Source: JAISGQ01 sp045604965
GTDB taxonomy: Bacteria > Bacillota > Clostridia > Oscillospirales > Acutalibacteraceae
Direction of reading: 5' to 3'
DNA: 64,000 nt
NCBI GenBank assembly: GCA_045604965.1
Contig: JAZUPB010000041.1
Coordinates: forward strand, 1-64,000
The notes under the pieces were generated by a model. It did not search any database and was not told the DNA's origin. It saw only the letters and a program-made list of their open reading frames with translations. Position numbers and translations under genes: made by a program. Positions 27,674 through 36,097 of this stretch are shown here, piece by piece (position 1 is the stretch's first letter; each line of letters begins with the position of its first letter).

Positions 27674-28360
27674 CTATACTTTTAATATTTCATACAGCTC
27701 TGTCAGCTGTTTAATTTCGTATTTGATTTCATAGCCCTTTGGCCTTTTTTTGCCCTGCGGATTAAACCAGCAGGTATCTATCCCTGCGTTGTTTCCTCCT
27801 TCTATATCAGAAGAAAGAGAATCGCCTATTATAAGTATCTTTGATCTGTCTTCTATGCCGACCAAAGATATTACTTTATCAAAATATTCCTTCGATGGCT
27901 TTGCAACACCCATTTTATCTGACGTATAGCAACCCTCGAAGCAATCAGATATTCCCGAAAGCACAAATCTCGATTGCTGCTGCTTTTCAAAGCCATTTGT
28001 AATCATTACAAGCTTATATACTTTACAGAGTTTATTTACCACTTCATACGCATCCGGCAGAAGTGTTGCATCTTTTCCGAGCATTTCTCTGTAGCAGCTG
28101 TTAAGCACCATAGGATCAAGCTTAACTTTCATCTTTTTGAGAAGATCCGCAAAACGACCTCTCATAAGTTCTTCTTTTGTTACTTTTCCTTTGTTATATT
28201 TAAGCCAATATTTCTGATTAATTTCCGAATATACCTTTTCCCATTTTTCTTCACAAGGTATTCCAAAATAATCGAAGGCTCTGAAAAAAGCCGTTTTCTC
28301 AGAATGTTTAAAATCATAGAGAGTTTCGTCAGCATCAAAAAACAAGTGACTGTATTGCAT
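27674..28360 (-). CDS. YjjG-type HAD phosphatase (pyrimidine nucleotidase-like)
   Basis: A 228-residue HAD hydrolase with motif I FFDADETLYDF, motif II MITNGFEK, the lysine motif VAKPSKEYFD and motif IV IGDSLSSDIEGGNNAGID, and a helical cap between. This matches the YjjG noncanonical nucleotidase class, which removes phosphate from damaged or foreign dUMP-like nucleotides. A place next to mutS-mutL would fit nucleotide-pool cleaning, but the substrate is inferred only. Confidence 0.85.
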   Translation of the reverse strand: MQYSHLFFDADETLYDFKHSEKTAFFRAFDYFGIPCEEKWEKVYSEINQKYWLKYNKGKVTKEELMRGRFADLLKKMKVKLDPMVLNSCYREMLGKDATLLPDAYEVVNKLCKVYKLVMITNGFEKQQQSRFVLSGISDCFEGCYTSDKMGVAKPSKEYFDKVISLVGIEDRSKILIIGDSLSSDIEGGNNAGIDTCWFNPQGKKRPKGYEIKYEIKQLTELYEILKV

Positions 28361-28387
28361 TTTTTCAGAGCCTTCTTTCGTTTTTAC

Positions 28388-28798
28388 TTAGTGGCAGCCG
28401 CTGCAGGAAGAGCAGTTTCCGCCGCAGGAAGAATGATCGTGAATTTCATAGGTTTCAGGATCATCTCCGCTTGCTGCTGCGGTAATGATCTGATTTACTT
28501 TGTCAAGAAGAGTTTCAAGCTCTGTTCTTGCATCGTTGAATGCGATCATATTGGGATCAACAGTGACCTTTTCGTACAGTGCAGAAAGTTCCTTCTGAAT
28601 ATTCTCAACCTTTTCCTTGTCAGAATCCTGCTTGGATATTTCTTCATTGAGCTGAAGTCTGAGAAGATTGAATTTCTCAATATCCTCCTGAAGCTCTGCA
28701 TTTGCATCATTTGCAGCAGCTGCTGCAACCATTTTCTTGTATGCTTCTTCCTCCTGAAGAGCCTTGCCAAGCTGTCTTGCAATTGAAATTACATCCAT
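28388..28798 (-). CDS. YlbF/YmcA-family protein with Cys-rich tail
   Basis: A 136-residue, mostly helical protein of the YlbF/YmcA (Com_YlbF) family, starting MDVISIARQLGKALQEEEAYKK. In Bacillus, YlbF, YmcA and YaaT form a complex with RNase Y and affect mRNA decay, sporulation and competence. The C-terminal tail HSSCGGNCSSCSGCH could bind a metal or iron-sulphur cluster; the Bacillus complex carries [4Fe-4S] clusters. GGAG lies 8 nt before the ATG at 28798. It is located 14 nt after miaB, itself an iron-sulphur enzyme. Confidence 0.82.
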   Translation of the reverse strand: MDVISIARQLGKALQEEEAYKKMVAAAAANDANAELQEDIEKFNLLRLQLNEEISKQDSDKEKVENIQKELSALYEKVTVDPNMIAFNDARTELETLLDKVNQIITAAASGDDPETYEIHDHSSCGGNCSSCSGCH

Positions 28799-28812
28799 TT
28801 TAATTTCTCCTT

Positions 28813-30198
28813 TTAAATTATTTTTCCTCTTAGGATCCAATTCAGTGCTGTTGTTACTTCGGCATATGCAAATTTTCCGATCAAATCGGAACTTCCTTCT
28901 GCCTCAATTATTATATTAGTTGATGTTCGGCAGGACAAAAGTCCATTTTTTGCCTCTCCCTCAACGAGCACTCGTTGCTTCGAGCCCACCATTGATGCGC
29001 TCTTTTTTGCTGCAATGCTTTCCTGCAGTGCAATTAATTCCCTGAGCCATTTAGATTTTTCATCATAAGGAACAGGATCTGGCATCGAAGCTGCAGGGGT
29101 GCCTTCTCTCGGCGAATAAATAAATGTAAAAAGTGAGGTAAAGCCTATTTCTTCAATAGCAGCAAGAGTTTCCTCAAATTCAGCTCTCGTCTCACCTGGA
29201 AAGCCTACTATAACATCACTTGTAAGCGATATATCCGGCATCGCTTCACGTGCCATTGCCACAAGCTCTTTGTAATGTTCAATCGTATATCTCCGGTTCA
29301 TTTCCTTAAGTATCCTGTTTGAACCGCTTTGGAACGGCAGATGAATATGATGAGCCATATGTTTTGATCTTGCCATAGAATCAATAAGCTCTTTTGTACA
29401 ATCTTTTGGATGGCTTGTCATAAACCTGAGCCAAAACTCTCCGTCTATTTTATCAAGTTCGTCTATCAGCTGCGGAAAATTAAGCTCACCGTCATTTTTC
29501 CTTCCGTAGCTATTAACATTCTGTCCCAAAAGAGTTATATCCTTATATCCAAGCGAAACCATTTCCTTCGCCTGATTGATTATAATCTCCGATTTTCTGC
29601 TTCGTTCCCTGCCACGCACATAAGGAACTATACAGTAAGAACAGAAATTATCACAGCCATACATAATAGGCAGCCAGCCTTTTATGCTGTTATCCCGTTC
29701 AAGAGGAATTCCTTCAACAATAGAGTTATCTGACTGATCAAGTTCAAATATTCTTTTTCCTCCTGTCAGAATCCTGTAAAGAAGTTCCGGAAAGCGAGGA
29801 ATAAGATGTGTTCCAAAAATAAGATTTACATACGGATAGTGTTCTCTGAATCTGTCGGCAATATGCTGCTGCTGCACCATACAGCCACACAGCGCAATGA
29901 TCACCCCGGGTCTTCGACGCTTAATATGCTTTAATGCGCCAACGTTTCCGAATACTCTGTCTTCTGCGTGTTCTCGAACAGCACAGGTATTATAAAGAAT
30001 AAAATCGGCCTCTTCGACATCATCAGTCATTTTATATCCCATTTTAACAAGAAGCCCTTTGATTTGCTCTGAATCTGCAACATTGCCCTGACACCCGTAA
30101 GTGTGTACAAAGGCCAGAGGTTCATATCCGGCATATCTTGCCTCAATTACAGAGGCTGCCATAGCACAGTATTTTTCAGTATCTGTGTATGTAAGCAA
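28813..30198 (-). CDS. miaB: tRNA-2-methylthio-N6-dimethylallyladenosine synthase
   Basis: MiaB is a radical-SAM methylthiotransferase completing ms2i6A37 in tRNA. The N-terminal UPF0004 domain shows HTYGCQGNVADSEQ and YNTCAVREHAEDR. The radical-SAM cluster motif is GCDNFCSYCIVPYVRGRERSR (three cysteines, CXXXCXXC). A C-terminal TRAM domain is degenerate but present from ~residue 395. I place the start at the TTG at 30198 because GGAGG is 8 nt upstream; ATG and TTG codons closer in are out of frame or touch the SD. It is the first gene of the long run. Confidence 0.95.
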   Translation of the reverse strand: MLTYTDTEKYCAMAASVIEARYAGYEPLAFVHTYGCQGNVADSEQIKGLLVKMGYKMTDDVEEADFILYNTCAVREHAEDRVFGNVGALKHIKRRRPGVIIALCGCMVQQQHIADRFREHYPYVNLIFGTHLIPRFPELLYRILTGGKRIFELDQSDNSIVEGIPLERDNSIKGWLPIMYGCDNFCSYCIVPYVRGRERSRKSEIIINQAKEMVSLGYKDITLLGQNVNSYGRKNDGELNFPQLIDELDKIDGEFWLRFMTSHPKDCTKELIDSMARSKHMAHHIHLPFQSGSNRILKEMNRRYTIEHYKELVAMAREAMPDISLTSDVIVGFPGETRAEFEETLAAIEEIGFTSLFTFIYSPREGTPAASMPDPVPYDEKSKWLRELIALQESIAAKKSASMVGSKQRVLVEGEAKNGLLSCRTSTNIIIEAEGSSDLIGKFAYAEVTTALNWILRGKII

Positions 30199-30276
30199 TA
30201 CATTAACCTCCAATCGCGCCAATAAGTATTATGTAAACAGCGCAGTAAAATACACATTTAGTTATATACGTTGTTT

Positions 30277-30305
30277 ATTGTAGCATATATTGTATGTTTC
30301 CGCAA
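30277..30305 (-). promoter_or_regulatory. Sigma-A promoter of the miaB gene run
   Basis: TTGCGG (30300-30305) and TACAAT (30277-30282) on the minus strand are separated by exactly 17 nt, giving a 5' leader of about 70 nt before miaB. Confidence 0.7.
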
Positions 30306-30330
30306 CATATTTAATTTACAAATTACATTA

Positions 30331-30360
30331 TTTAAGCCGCTGAAAACACAGCGGCTTAAA
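30331..30360 (-). terminator. Hairpin terminator after the Rnf-like operon
   Basis: A perfect 12-bp stem (TTTAAGCCGCTG with its complement) around a 6-nt loop begins 5 nt after the rnfA-like stop. The U-tract on the minus strand is short (TTTAAATAATG mixture), so efficiency is uncertain. Confidence 0.7.
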
Positions 30361-30365
30361 TAAAA

Positions 30366-31013
30366 CTATATACCTGCTCCAAATAAGGTTATATTACCGA
30401 AAACGAAGCAAAATGCCAATGATAGAACACCTATATAAATAAGCAATATAGGTGTACCTTTCATATTTGCAGAAAGATCGGGATTATTGGCAATTCTCAG
30501 TCCCTCCTTGACAAGCAGAGCTGCAATGGAAAAAGCCAGTCCTGTTCCAACTCCTATTGCAACTGCAATTGCAAAAGATGAAACATTATCAAATAAAAGC
30601 ACTCGAACATTTTCAAGTCCTAAAAATCTATCATATGCAATAACCAAAGCAGCTCCCACCGCGGTTCCATTGAGTGCAGCAGGAGCAAGAAGATCACCAT
30701 ACTCATTATAGAAAACCGTTGATGCAGCCTTAACAATCTTTGATGAAAAATAAAATAAAGCAAGCATAATGCAAGAGAAAATCAATCCTCTTACTATCAT
30801 TGCAGGATCCTCATCCTTAAGCTTGATGTCTATCGGATATAAAATCATCGATGCAAGCAGCGAAAAAACAGAAACCATAGCACATAAAACAAGCAAACGT
30901 TTAGGTTTTTTCATTGCATCTAAAAAACTGTCAATTCCGGTTATTGCTGAAAAAAGCGGATTTACTGCGAAAACAGCAACAAGACAGTAAGAAAGAAAAA
31001 CACCTAAATTCAT
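30366..31013 (-). CDS. RnfA/NqrE-like membrane subunit, iron-sulphur cysteines missing
   Basis: A 215-residue protein with six membrane helices, the last gene of a C-D-E-A ordered cluster. It resembles RnfA: an N-terminal helix with VNPLFSAITGIDSF (canonical NNFVLSRFLGICPF) and a middle LAPAALNGTAVGAALV (canonical PLITTNCAVLGVAL). In RnfA/NqrE these two places each carry a cysteine that holds a membrane [2Fe-2S] cluster; here they are Asp28 and Gly. The ATG at 31013 overlaps the rnfE-like stop (ATGA). The family assignment rests on gene order, topology and these weak matches. Confidence 0.68.
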   Translation of the reverse strand: MNLGVFLSYCLVAVFAVNPLFSAITGIDSFLDAMKKPKRLLVLCAMVSVFSLLASMILYPIDIKLKDEDPAMIVRGLIFSCIMLALFYFSSKIVKAASTVFYNEYGDLLAPAALNGTAVGAALVIAYDRFLGLENVRVLLFDNVSSFAIAVAIGVGTGLAFSIAALLVKEGLRIANNPDLSANMKGTPILLIYIGVLSLAFCFVFGNITLFGAGI

Positions 31014-31639
31014 CCGTTTTCCCCCTTTCCATCTAAACCGGACATAACTTTTCTGATTACCGCTATCAGGAATCCACAAAGAATAAATCCCATAAACGGC
31101 ATCAAAAAGACGCTGTTGCCCTCAAAACCCAAACTTATTCCAAAAACACTTCCGCTTCCAAGTATTTCTCTCACTATAGCAACAGGGAAAGCTATCAGCG
31201 CAAAAATTGCCGCCAGAGCAAGTGCATCAGAAACTGTTTCTGTACTCAAGAGCATCGGTGCATCCGCTTCGCTTCGGCAAAGCACCAGTGAGTTAAATGC
31301 AATCAGCGGCGCATAAACTCCTATACTGTTTACCTGCTCCGGGAAAATTTGTTTAAAAATTATAAGCAACGCAAAAACCGTAAAAATGCTAACCCCATTA
31401 TAAACGATCGTTTTTAACGGATATTCAAGTCTGTCGCCGTCAAGAATTGTTGTAAGGCCTATAGCAAGTAAAATACTCAAAACTATAAAGGTTAATATTA
31501 ATGCATTTGCTCCGCTTATTGCCGCACCTGCTATAGTCGCAATACCTGAAGCTCTAATAAGTGTGGGACTGGAAAACAGAGAGCTTTTTATATAATCTGT
31601 ATGTTCAGATATCATTCGTGATGATTTATTGTATTTCAA
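31010..31639 (-). CDS. RnfE/NqrD-like membrane subunit, iron-sulphur cysteines missing
   Basis: A 209-residue, six-helix protein. It keeps RnfE features: SPTLIRASGIATIAGAA near the N terminus, GVYAPLIAFNSLVLCRSEADA in the middle (canonical GIFIPLIVVNCIILGRAEAFA) and VREILGSGSVFG. The first cluster cysteine (GLCPLLAV) is replaced by Ala34 in GIATIAG, and the second (NC) is Ser; a cysteine two residues before the Arg is not at the canonical spot. I prefer the TTG at 31639, 8 nt after AGAGGTG; a TTG at 31657 overlapping the rnfD-like stop is possible. Confidence 0.75.
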   Translation of the reverse strand: MKYNKSSRMISEHTDYIKSSLFSSPTLIRASGIATIAGAAISGANALILTFIVLSILLAIGLTTILDGDRLEYPLKTIVYNGVSIFTVFALLIIFKQIFPEQVNSIGVYAPLIAFNSLVLCRSEADAPMLLSTETVSDALALAAIFALIAFPVAIVREILGSGSVFGISLGFEGNSVFLMPFMGFILCGFLIAVIRKVMSGLDGKGENG

Positions 31640-31653
31640 CTCTCTGTCACCTC

Positions 31654-32706
31654 TCAATCCTCAAATTGCTTCATTCTCTTTTCGAAGCCTAACTTAATTT
31701 TCATTCTAAGTGCAGTTATGCTTATTCCTCTTTGCCGTGCATTCCACGCCAGTCTGTCTATTGCTGAAGATAATGAATTCATAATCAATATTGCGGCAAT
31801 CTCTCCACCCTGACAAGCTGAGATTCTTCTCAAAAAAACTGCAAGTACTCCGCAGCAAATTCCATATACCACCCTTGCAGATGCAAGTCTTGGTGCAGTA
31901 AGAATATCTCCAACAAGAAAAACTGCGGCAACAAACATCCAGTTGCAAAACAGTTCATAAACCGGGGACATTAGGATATTTATGCCATCATACCTGAATA
32001 TAAGTGCAAGTATAAAAACCGATGCACAAAATGATACTGTAGCCTGCCACGCCGATATTTTTCTGAAAATCATATAAGCAAATATCGCTGCTATTACAAG
32101 TACTGAAATTGCACCTATTGGTCCGATATTTTTAAAGAGGAAAATACTTCTCAATGCTTCCGCATTATTGGGAAATGGCTTCTGTGCCGCATTCAGAAGC
32201 TGAATAGGCGTCTGATGTTCAGAGAAAACATAGTTCTCGTTCAATTCCCAGTTATTTAAAAACGGTATTTTTTCCTTTAGTGAAGGGTAAAATTCGAAAT
32301 ATTCACTCCAGGCGAGTGATACAAACACAAAGCCCGCTGCAGCAGGCGAAAAAACACTTCTGCCAAGTCTTCCGAACGGCAGCTTTGCAACAACAGCTCC
32401 AAAAACGCCTGAAACAAACGGTATCCAGATCGGTACACCCACAGGCATAAGAATTGCAATAAGCAAGCCGCAATAGATTGCTGAAAAATCTGTTATAGTA
32501 ATGTTTTCCTTTTTTATAATACAATATCCTATCTCCGGAAGTACTGCTCCCAACACGCCCATAATAACTACCGACATTACCCTGAAGCCATAGATAAAAA
32601 CTGACGGAATTATTAAAACTGCAGTACACACCAATAATTCCAGCATAATTCTATCTACTGTTACAGCAGACCTTATATGAGGTGCATAACATACTTTATT
32701 CTCCAT
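31654..32706 (-). CDS. RnfD/NqrB-like membrane subunit, degenerate flavin site
   Basis: The 350-residue protein has about ten membrane segments and the RnfD/NqrB fold, seen in FGRLGRSVFSPAAAGFVFVSLAW (canonical FGGLGxNxFNPAxxG) and in the C-terminal VFLVGDILTAP-ARVVYGICCG region. RnfD binds FMN covalently through Thr of SGAT; the matching segment near residue 160 reads SEHQTPIQLL, keeping Thr-Pro but not Ser-Gly-Ala. Whether flavin is attached is open. It overlaps rnfC by 11 nt. Confidence 0.83.
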   Translation of the reverse strand: MENKVCYAPHIRSAVTVDRIMLELLVCTAVLIIPSVFIYGFRVMSVVIMGVLGAVLPEIGYCIIKKENITITDFSAIYCGLLIAILMPVGVPIWIPFVSGVFGAVVAKLPFGRLGRSVFSPAAAGFVFVSLAWSEYFEFYPSLKEKIPFLNNWELNENYVFSEHQTPIQLLNAAQKPFPNNAEALRSIFLFKNIGPIGAISVLVIAAIFAYMIFRKISAWQATVSFCASVFILALIFRYDGINILMSPVYELFCNWMFVAAVFLVGDILTAPRLASARVVYGICCGVLAVFLRRISACQGGEIAAILIMNSLSSAIDRLAWNARQRGISITALRMKIKLGFEKRMKQFED

Positions 32707-33961
32707 TGCCGTTCATCTCTCCGTCCGCTCTTTCAGCATAATGTCTGAGTTTTTTCATTAGCTCAGATATCTCTATGCCGCTTGGGCATACTGCGCTGCA
32801 CGCTCCGCAGCCAATACAGCTTCTCGCACCATACTCTGCAGCAATAAGAAGCTTTTTCTGTTCGGCCATTTTGACTGCTTCAGAAGGGAATAATCTCCTT
32901 GGACATACTGCAACACATCTTCCGCATCCAATACACGTGTTTGCCGGTTTCTCAGGCTGTTTTTTCATTGCCAGCAATGAACGCACACCGGGAAACAGCG
33001 GTGTGTTATAGTCTGAAACCACTACACCTGTCATCGGATCTCCCATAATAACTATTTCAGGTTCGGATTCGAGTCCTACTTCCTTAAATACATCAGACAC
33101 TGTGGTTCCTGTTGTTACAATCGCATTTACAGGAGCAGATATACATTCACCTGCAACGGTAACCACAAATTCGGTCTGAGGCAGACCGTTTCTGACTGCA
33201 AGTGAAATTGCCTTCAACGCTTGGACACCTATTCTCACATATGGCTCATGACAATATTCGCGTTCAAATGAGAACCAGGCAGGATATCCACCTTTTATTT
33301 CAACAGTATCAATAAAGCCAACTCTGTCGAGGAGACCTTCCATATCGATACCGCCGGGATTATAAACCGCAAGCTTTGCTTTTGCTCCTCCAAGCATTTT
33401 CATAATAACCGATACTCCGTCAGCGCACACATCACCATATTCGGTAATGACCTTCAGCGAGCTGCTGACATACGGAGAATCATCTATACAGTCTGCAACG
33501 ATTAGCATTGTACCATTTTTCATTGCTCTTTGAAGCTTCCTGTGCACAGGCGTTCCATCAACCTCATCAATTATACACGCCTGCGCAATACATCTTAGAA
33601 TACCATCGGGAGTCATTGTTGAAGGATTATGCGGTATCAGCTGAACACTATGTGCTACTTCTCCTGTTTGGATATGCGCACACATAACCTTTCCCATAAG
33701 CGGATGAGCAAATCTTTCAATATGCGAAAGCTTTCCTGAGTAAGGTGTTACTGTCCAACACGTACCGTTTTTGGAGTGTGCAAGCATTGAATACCTTGCA
33801 ACGGTCTCTCCTGCCCTTGGTATAGGAAGCATCGCCCCCCTGTCAAAATTAAACAAAGGAACAATCAGTTCTGATGGCACTGAAATACGAATTATTTTAT
33901 TCGAAAGTGCAGGCTCTTTATTTTGTTTTAGCATGACACCGTTTGCCTTAATCGGTTTCAC
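32696..33961 (-). CDS. RnfC-like iron-sulphur subunit lacking the NADH/FMN motif
   Basis: A 421-residue peripheral subunit. The N-terminal domain (PLFNFDRGAMLPIPRAGETV, then YSGKL) and two C-terminal [4Fe-4S] motifs CIGCGRCVAVCP (~residue 343) and CIGCGACSAVCP (~382) are typical of RnfC. The nucleotide/FMN region is not: where RnfC has GLGGAGFPTHVKL this protein has DEVDGTPVHRKL, and where it has NGxECEPYLT this has ADCIDDSPYVS. So electron wiring is retained without an obvious NADH site. The GTG at 33961 has AGGAGAG 7 nt upstream, 27 nt after rpe. Confidence 0.85.
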   Translation of the reverse strand: MKPIKANGVMLKQNKEPALSNKIIRISVPSELIVPLFNFDRGAMLPIPRAGETVARYSMLAHSKNGTCWTVTPYSGKLSHIERFAHPLMGKVMCAHIQTGEVAHSVQLIPHNPSTMTPDGILRCIAQACIIDEVDGTPVHRKLQRAMKNGTMLIVADCIDDSPYVSSSLKVITEYGDVCADGVSVIMKMLGGAKAKLAVYNPGGIDMEGLLDRVGFIDTVEIKGGYPAWFSFEREYCHEPYVRIGVQALKAISLAVRNGLPQTEFVVTVAGECISAPVNAIVTTGTTVSDVFKEVGLESEPEIVIMGDPMTGVVVSDYNTPLFPGVRSLLAMKKQPEKPANTCIGCGRCVAVCPRRLFPSEAVKMAEQKKLLIAAEYGARSCIGCGACSAVCPSGIEISELMKKLRHYAERADGEMNGNGE

Positions 33962-33988
33962 TGCTTTTCTCTCCTTTATTTTTTTACC

Positions 33989-34639
33989 TCAGGACACAAG
34001 TATTGTAAGTGTATCAAATGCTGATTTCCTGTCCTTTGCACCCAAAACAGCATTTCCTGCAACAATCAAATCTGCACCGCATTCTGCAACATATTTTGCG
34101 TTGTCTGCATTTACTCCGCCGTCAACAGCAATACAAATGTCATTATCCTTGCAAAGTGCTCTGATTTCCGTTATTTTTTCAAGACAGTCCATTATAATTT
34201 TCTGACCGCCAAATCCGGGCTCAACTGTCATAACAAGGCACTGTTCAAACTTTCCTACGTAATCTGCAAGTGCTAACACAGGAGTTTTAGGTTTAATTGA
34301 TATTCCTGCAACAATGCCTCTGTCCCTGATTTTTTTGAGGCATTCCGATATATCATCAGAACATTCAAGGTGCACTGTAAGCATATCCGCACCGGCATCT
34401 ATGAATTTATCAATATAGTCATATGGATGTTCCATCATAAGATGAACATCAAACTTCATATTTCCCTTGTATGCTTTCAATGCCTGAACCATAGTATAAC
34501 CAAAAGTAAGATTAGGCACAAAACAACCATCCATAATATCAATATGGACAACCTCTACACCATAGTTCTGAATCTCAAGCATTTCTTCTCCAAGCTTTGT
34601 AAAATCAGCTGATAAAATTGACGGAGCTATAATAGCCAT
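33989..34639 (-). CDS. rpe: Ribulose-phosphate 3-epimerase
   Basis: A 216-residue TIM-barrel enzyme that interconverts ribulose 5-phosphate and xylulose 5-phosphate in the pentose phosphate pathway, feeding the split transketolase in this window. It shows APSILSADFTKLGEE, HIDIMDGCFVPNLTFG, FDVHLMMEHP, VMTVEPGFGGQ and AVDGGVN, with the catalytic aspartates and metal histidines in place. GGAGG lies 6 nt before the ATG at 34639. It is first in the transcript that continues into the Rnf-like genes. Confidence 0.96.
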   Translation of the reverse strand: MAIIAPSILSADFTKLGEEMLEIQNYGVEVVHIDIMDGCFVPNLTFGYTMVQALKAYKGNMKFDVHLMMEHPYDYIDKFIDAGADMLTVHLECSDDISECLKKIRDRGIVAGISIKPKTPVLALADYVGKFEQCLVMTVEPGFGGQKIIMDCLEKITEIRALCKDNDICIAVDGGVNADNAKYVAECGADLIVAGNAVLGAKDRKSAFDTLTILVS

Positions 34640-34686
34640 ATTCAACCTCCATATTATCATAAACATATAAAACCCGATTTTATATT

Positions 34687-34715
34687 ATTGTACTTCTTTA
34701 TATGCAATAAATCAA
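34687..34715 (-). promoter_or_regulatory. Sigma-A promoter of rpe and the Rnf-like genes
   Basis: TTGATT (34710-34715) and TACAAT (34687-34692) on the minus strand, with a 17-nt spacer. No other promoter is visible before the four Rnf-like genes. Confidence 0.7.
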
Positions 34716-34776
34716 CAATATATTCTATAATTTAATTATTAAATATCAAAATGTTGCGTATTTCCATATTTCATAA

Positions 34777-34808
34777 AAAAGCTGCTGCAGAAATCTGCAG
34801 CAGCTTTT
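34777..34808 (-). terminator. Terminator of the 2-oxoacid:ferredoxin oxidoreductase operon
   Basis: A 14-bp stem built on GCTGCTGCAG with a 4-nt loop ends on the minus strand in TTTTTTATG. It lies 9 nt after the gamma-subunit stop. Confidence 0.92.
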
Positions 34809-34817
34809 AATATTTAA

Positions 34818-35351
34818 TTACTGAGCCATACCAATCTTAACAGCAGTTCTATTCTTCTCGATCATCTCAGCCTTTCTCGGAGGAATGCACTTGAGAAGTG
34901 CTCCGTCAAGAACTTCATCAGCACAGAAACCCAGCTCCTTGTGAAGCTTACCAAGAAGTATAATGTTTGCAAGACCCTTGATTCCGTTTTCTTCTGCAAG
35001 TTTAGTAGCAGGTACATAGAAAACAGTGACATCATCGCGCTCTACCTTTTTGTCGATAAGGTAGCTGTCAACAATAACGATTCCGCCGGGCTCCACAGCA
35101 TTGATAAACTTGTCAAATGAAGGAACGTTCATAGCTATAAAAACATTGGGGTTTACAACCAGCGGAGAACCTACTTCCTTTTCGGAAAGGCATACTGAAC
35201 AGTTGGCAGCACCACCGCGCATTTCAGGACCATAGGAAGGAAGCCAGGAAACATTCTTTCCGTCAAGAAGTCCTGCATAAGCAAGCACTTTACCGGAGAA
35301 TAGGATTCCCTGTCCGCCGAAGCCTGCAAAAAGGATATTATAATCTTTCAT
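34818..35351 (-). CDS. korC: 2-oxoacid:ferredoxin oxidoreductase, gamma subunit
   Basis: The 177-residue gamma subunit of a KorDABC-type complex that oxidatively decarboxylates a 2-oxoacid (2-oxoglutarate or a branched-chain/pyruvate analogue) to an acyl-CoA and reduces ferredoxin. It begins ILFAGFGGQGILFSGKVLA and carries SYGPEMRGGAANCSVCLS, both family hallmarks. The substrate cannot be told apart by eye. It overlaps the beta subunit by one base. Confidence 0.93.
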   Translation of the reverse strand: MKDYNILFAGFGGQGILFSGKVLAYAGLLDGKNVSWLPSYGPEMRGGAANCSVCLSEKEVGSPLVVNPNVFIAMNVPSFDKFINAVEPGGIVIVDSYLIDKKVERDDVTVFYVPATKLAEENGIKGLANIILLGKLHKELGFCADEVLDGALLKCIPPRKAEMIEKNRTAVKIGMAQ

Positions 35352-36097
35352 TATTCAGCAGCCTCCTTATCCTTGTACACGCCGAGGGGATAATACGGCA
35401 TCATATTATCACGAAGCCACTGAAGAGCATCATTGGGAGCAAGGCCCCAGTTAGTGGGACAAGCAGAAAGAACCTCAACAATGGAGTAACCCTTACCGTT
35501 GATCTGGTTTTCAAAAGCCTTCTTGATTGCCTTCTTTGCAATCTGAACATTCTTGGGGCTGTCAACAGATACACGCTGTGCAAGTGCAACACCGTCAAGT
35601 GTGGAAAGCATCTCACAAACACGAACAGGATATCCTGCATAATTTACATCACGGCCGTAAGGAGTAGTCTGAGTAATCTGACCGGGAAGTGATGTAGGAG
35701 CCATCTGACCGCCTGTCATACCGTAAATTGCATTATTTACGAAGATCGCGGTGATGTTCTCACCTCTGGTTGCTGCGTGAATAGTCTCTGCAGTACCGAT
35801 AGCAGCAAGGTCGCCGTCGCCCTGATATGTAAAGACAATGTTATTGGGAAGAGATCTTTTAACACCGGTTGCTACAGCAGGAGCTCTTCCGTGAGCAGCC
35901 TCTATCATATCGCATGCAAAATAGTTATAAGCAAAAACAGCACAGCCAACGGGACAAACACCTACGGTCTTGCCTTCTATGCCAAGCTCGTCAATTGCTT
36001 CCGCAACAAGTCTGTGAATAATACCGTGAGTACATCCGGGGCAGTATGAATCAAAGTTTTTATCAAGTGCCTTCGGGCGTTCAAATACGATTGCCAT
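35351..36097 (-). CDS. korB: 2-oxoacid:ferredoxin oxidoreductase, beta subunit
   Basis: The 248-residue beta subunit binds thiamine diphosphate. It shows SYCPGCTHGIIHRL, VGCAVFAYNYF, GRAPAVATGVKR, the cofactor motif YQGDGDLAAIGTAE and VNNAIYGMTGGQMAPT. The cysteine in CPGC is conserved for the catalytic cluster region in this class. It overlaps korC and the alpha subunit by one base each (TAATG), so subunits are made in equal amounts. Confidence 0.95.
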   Translation of the reverse strand: MAIVFERPKALDKNFDSYCPGCTHGIIHRLVAEAIDELGIEGKTVGVCPVGCAVFAYNYFACDMIEAAHGRAPAVATGVKRSLPNNIVFTYQGDGDLAAIGTAETIHAATRGENITAIFVNNAIYGMTGGQMAPTSLPGQITQTTPYGRDVNYAGYPVRVCEMLSTLDGVALAQRVSVDSPKNVQIAKKAIKKAFENQINGKGYSIVEVLSACPTNWGLAPNDALQWLRDNMMPYYPLGVYKDKEAAE

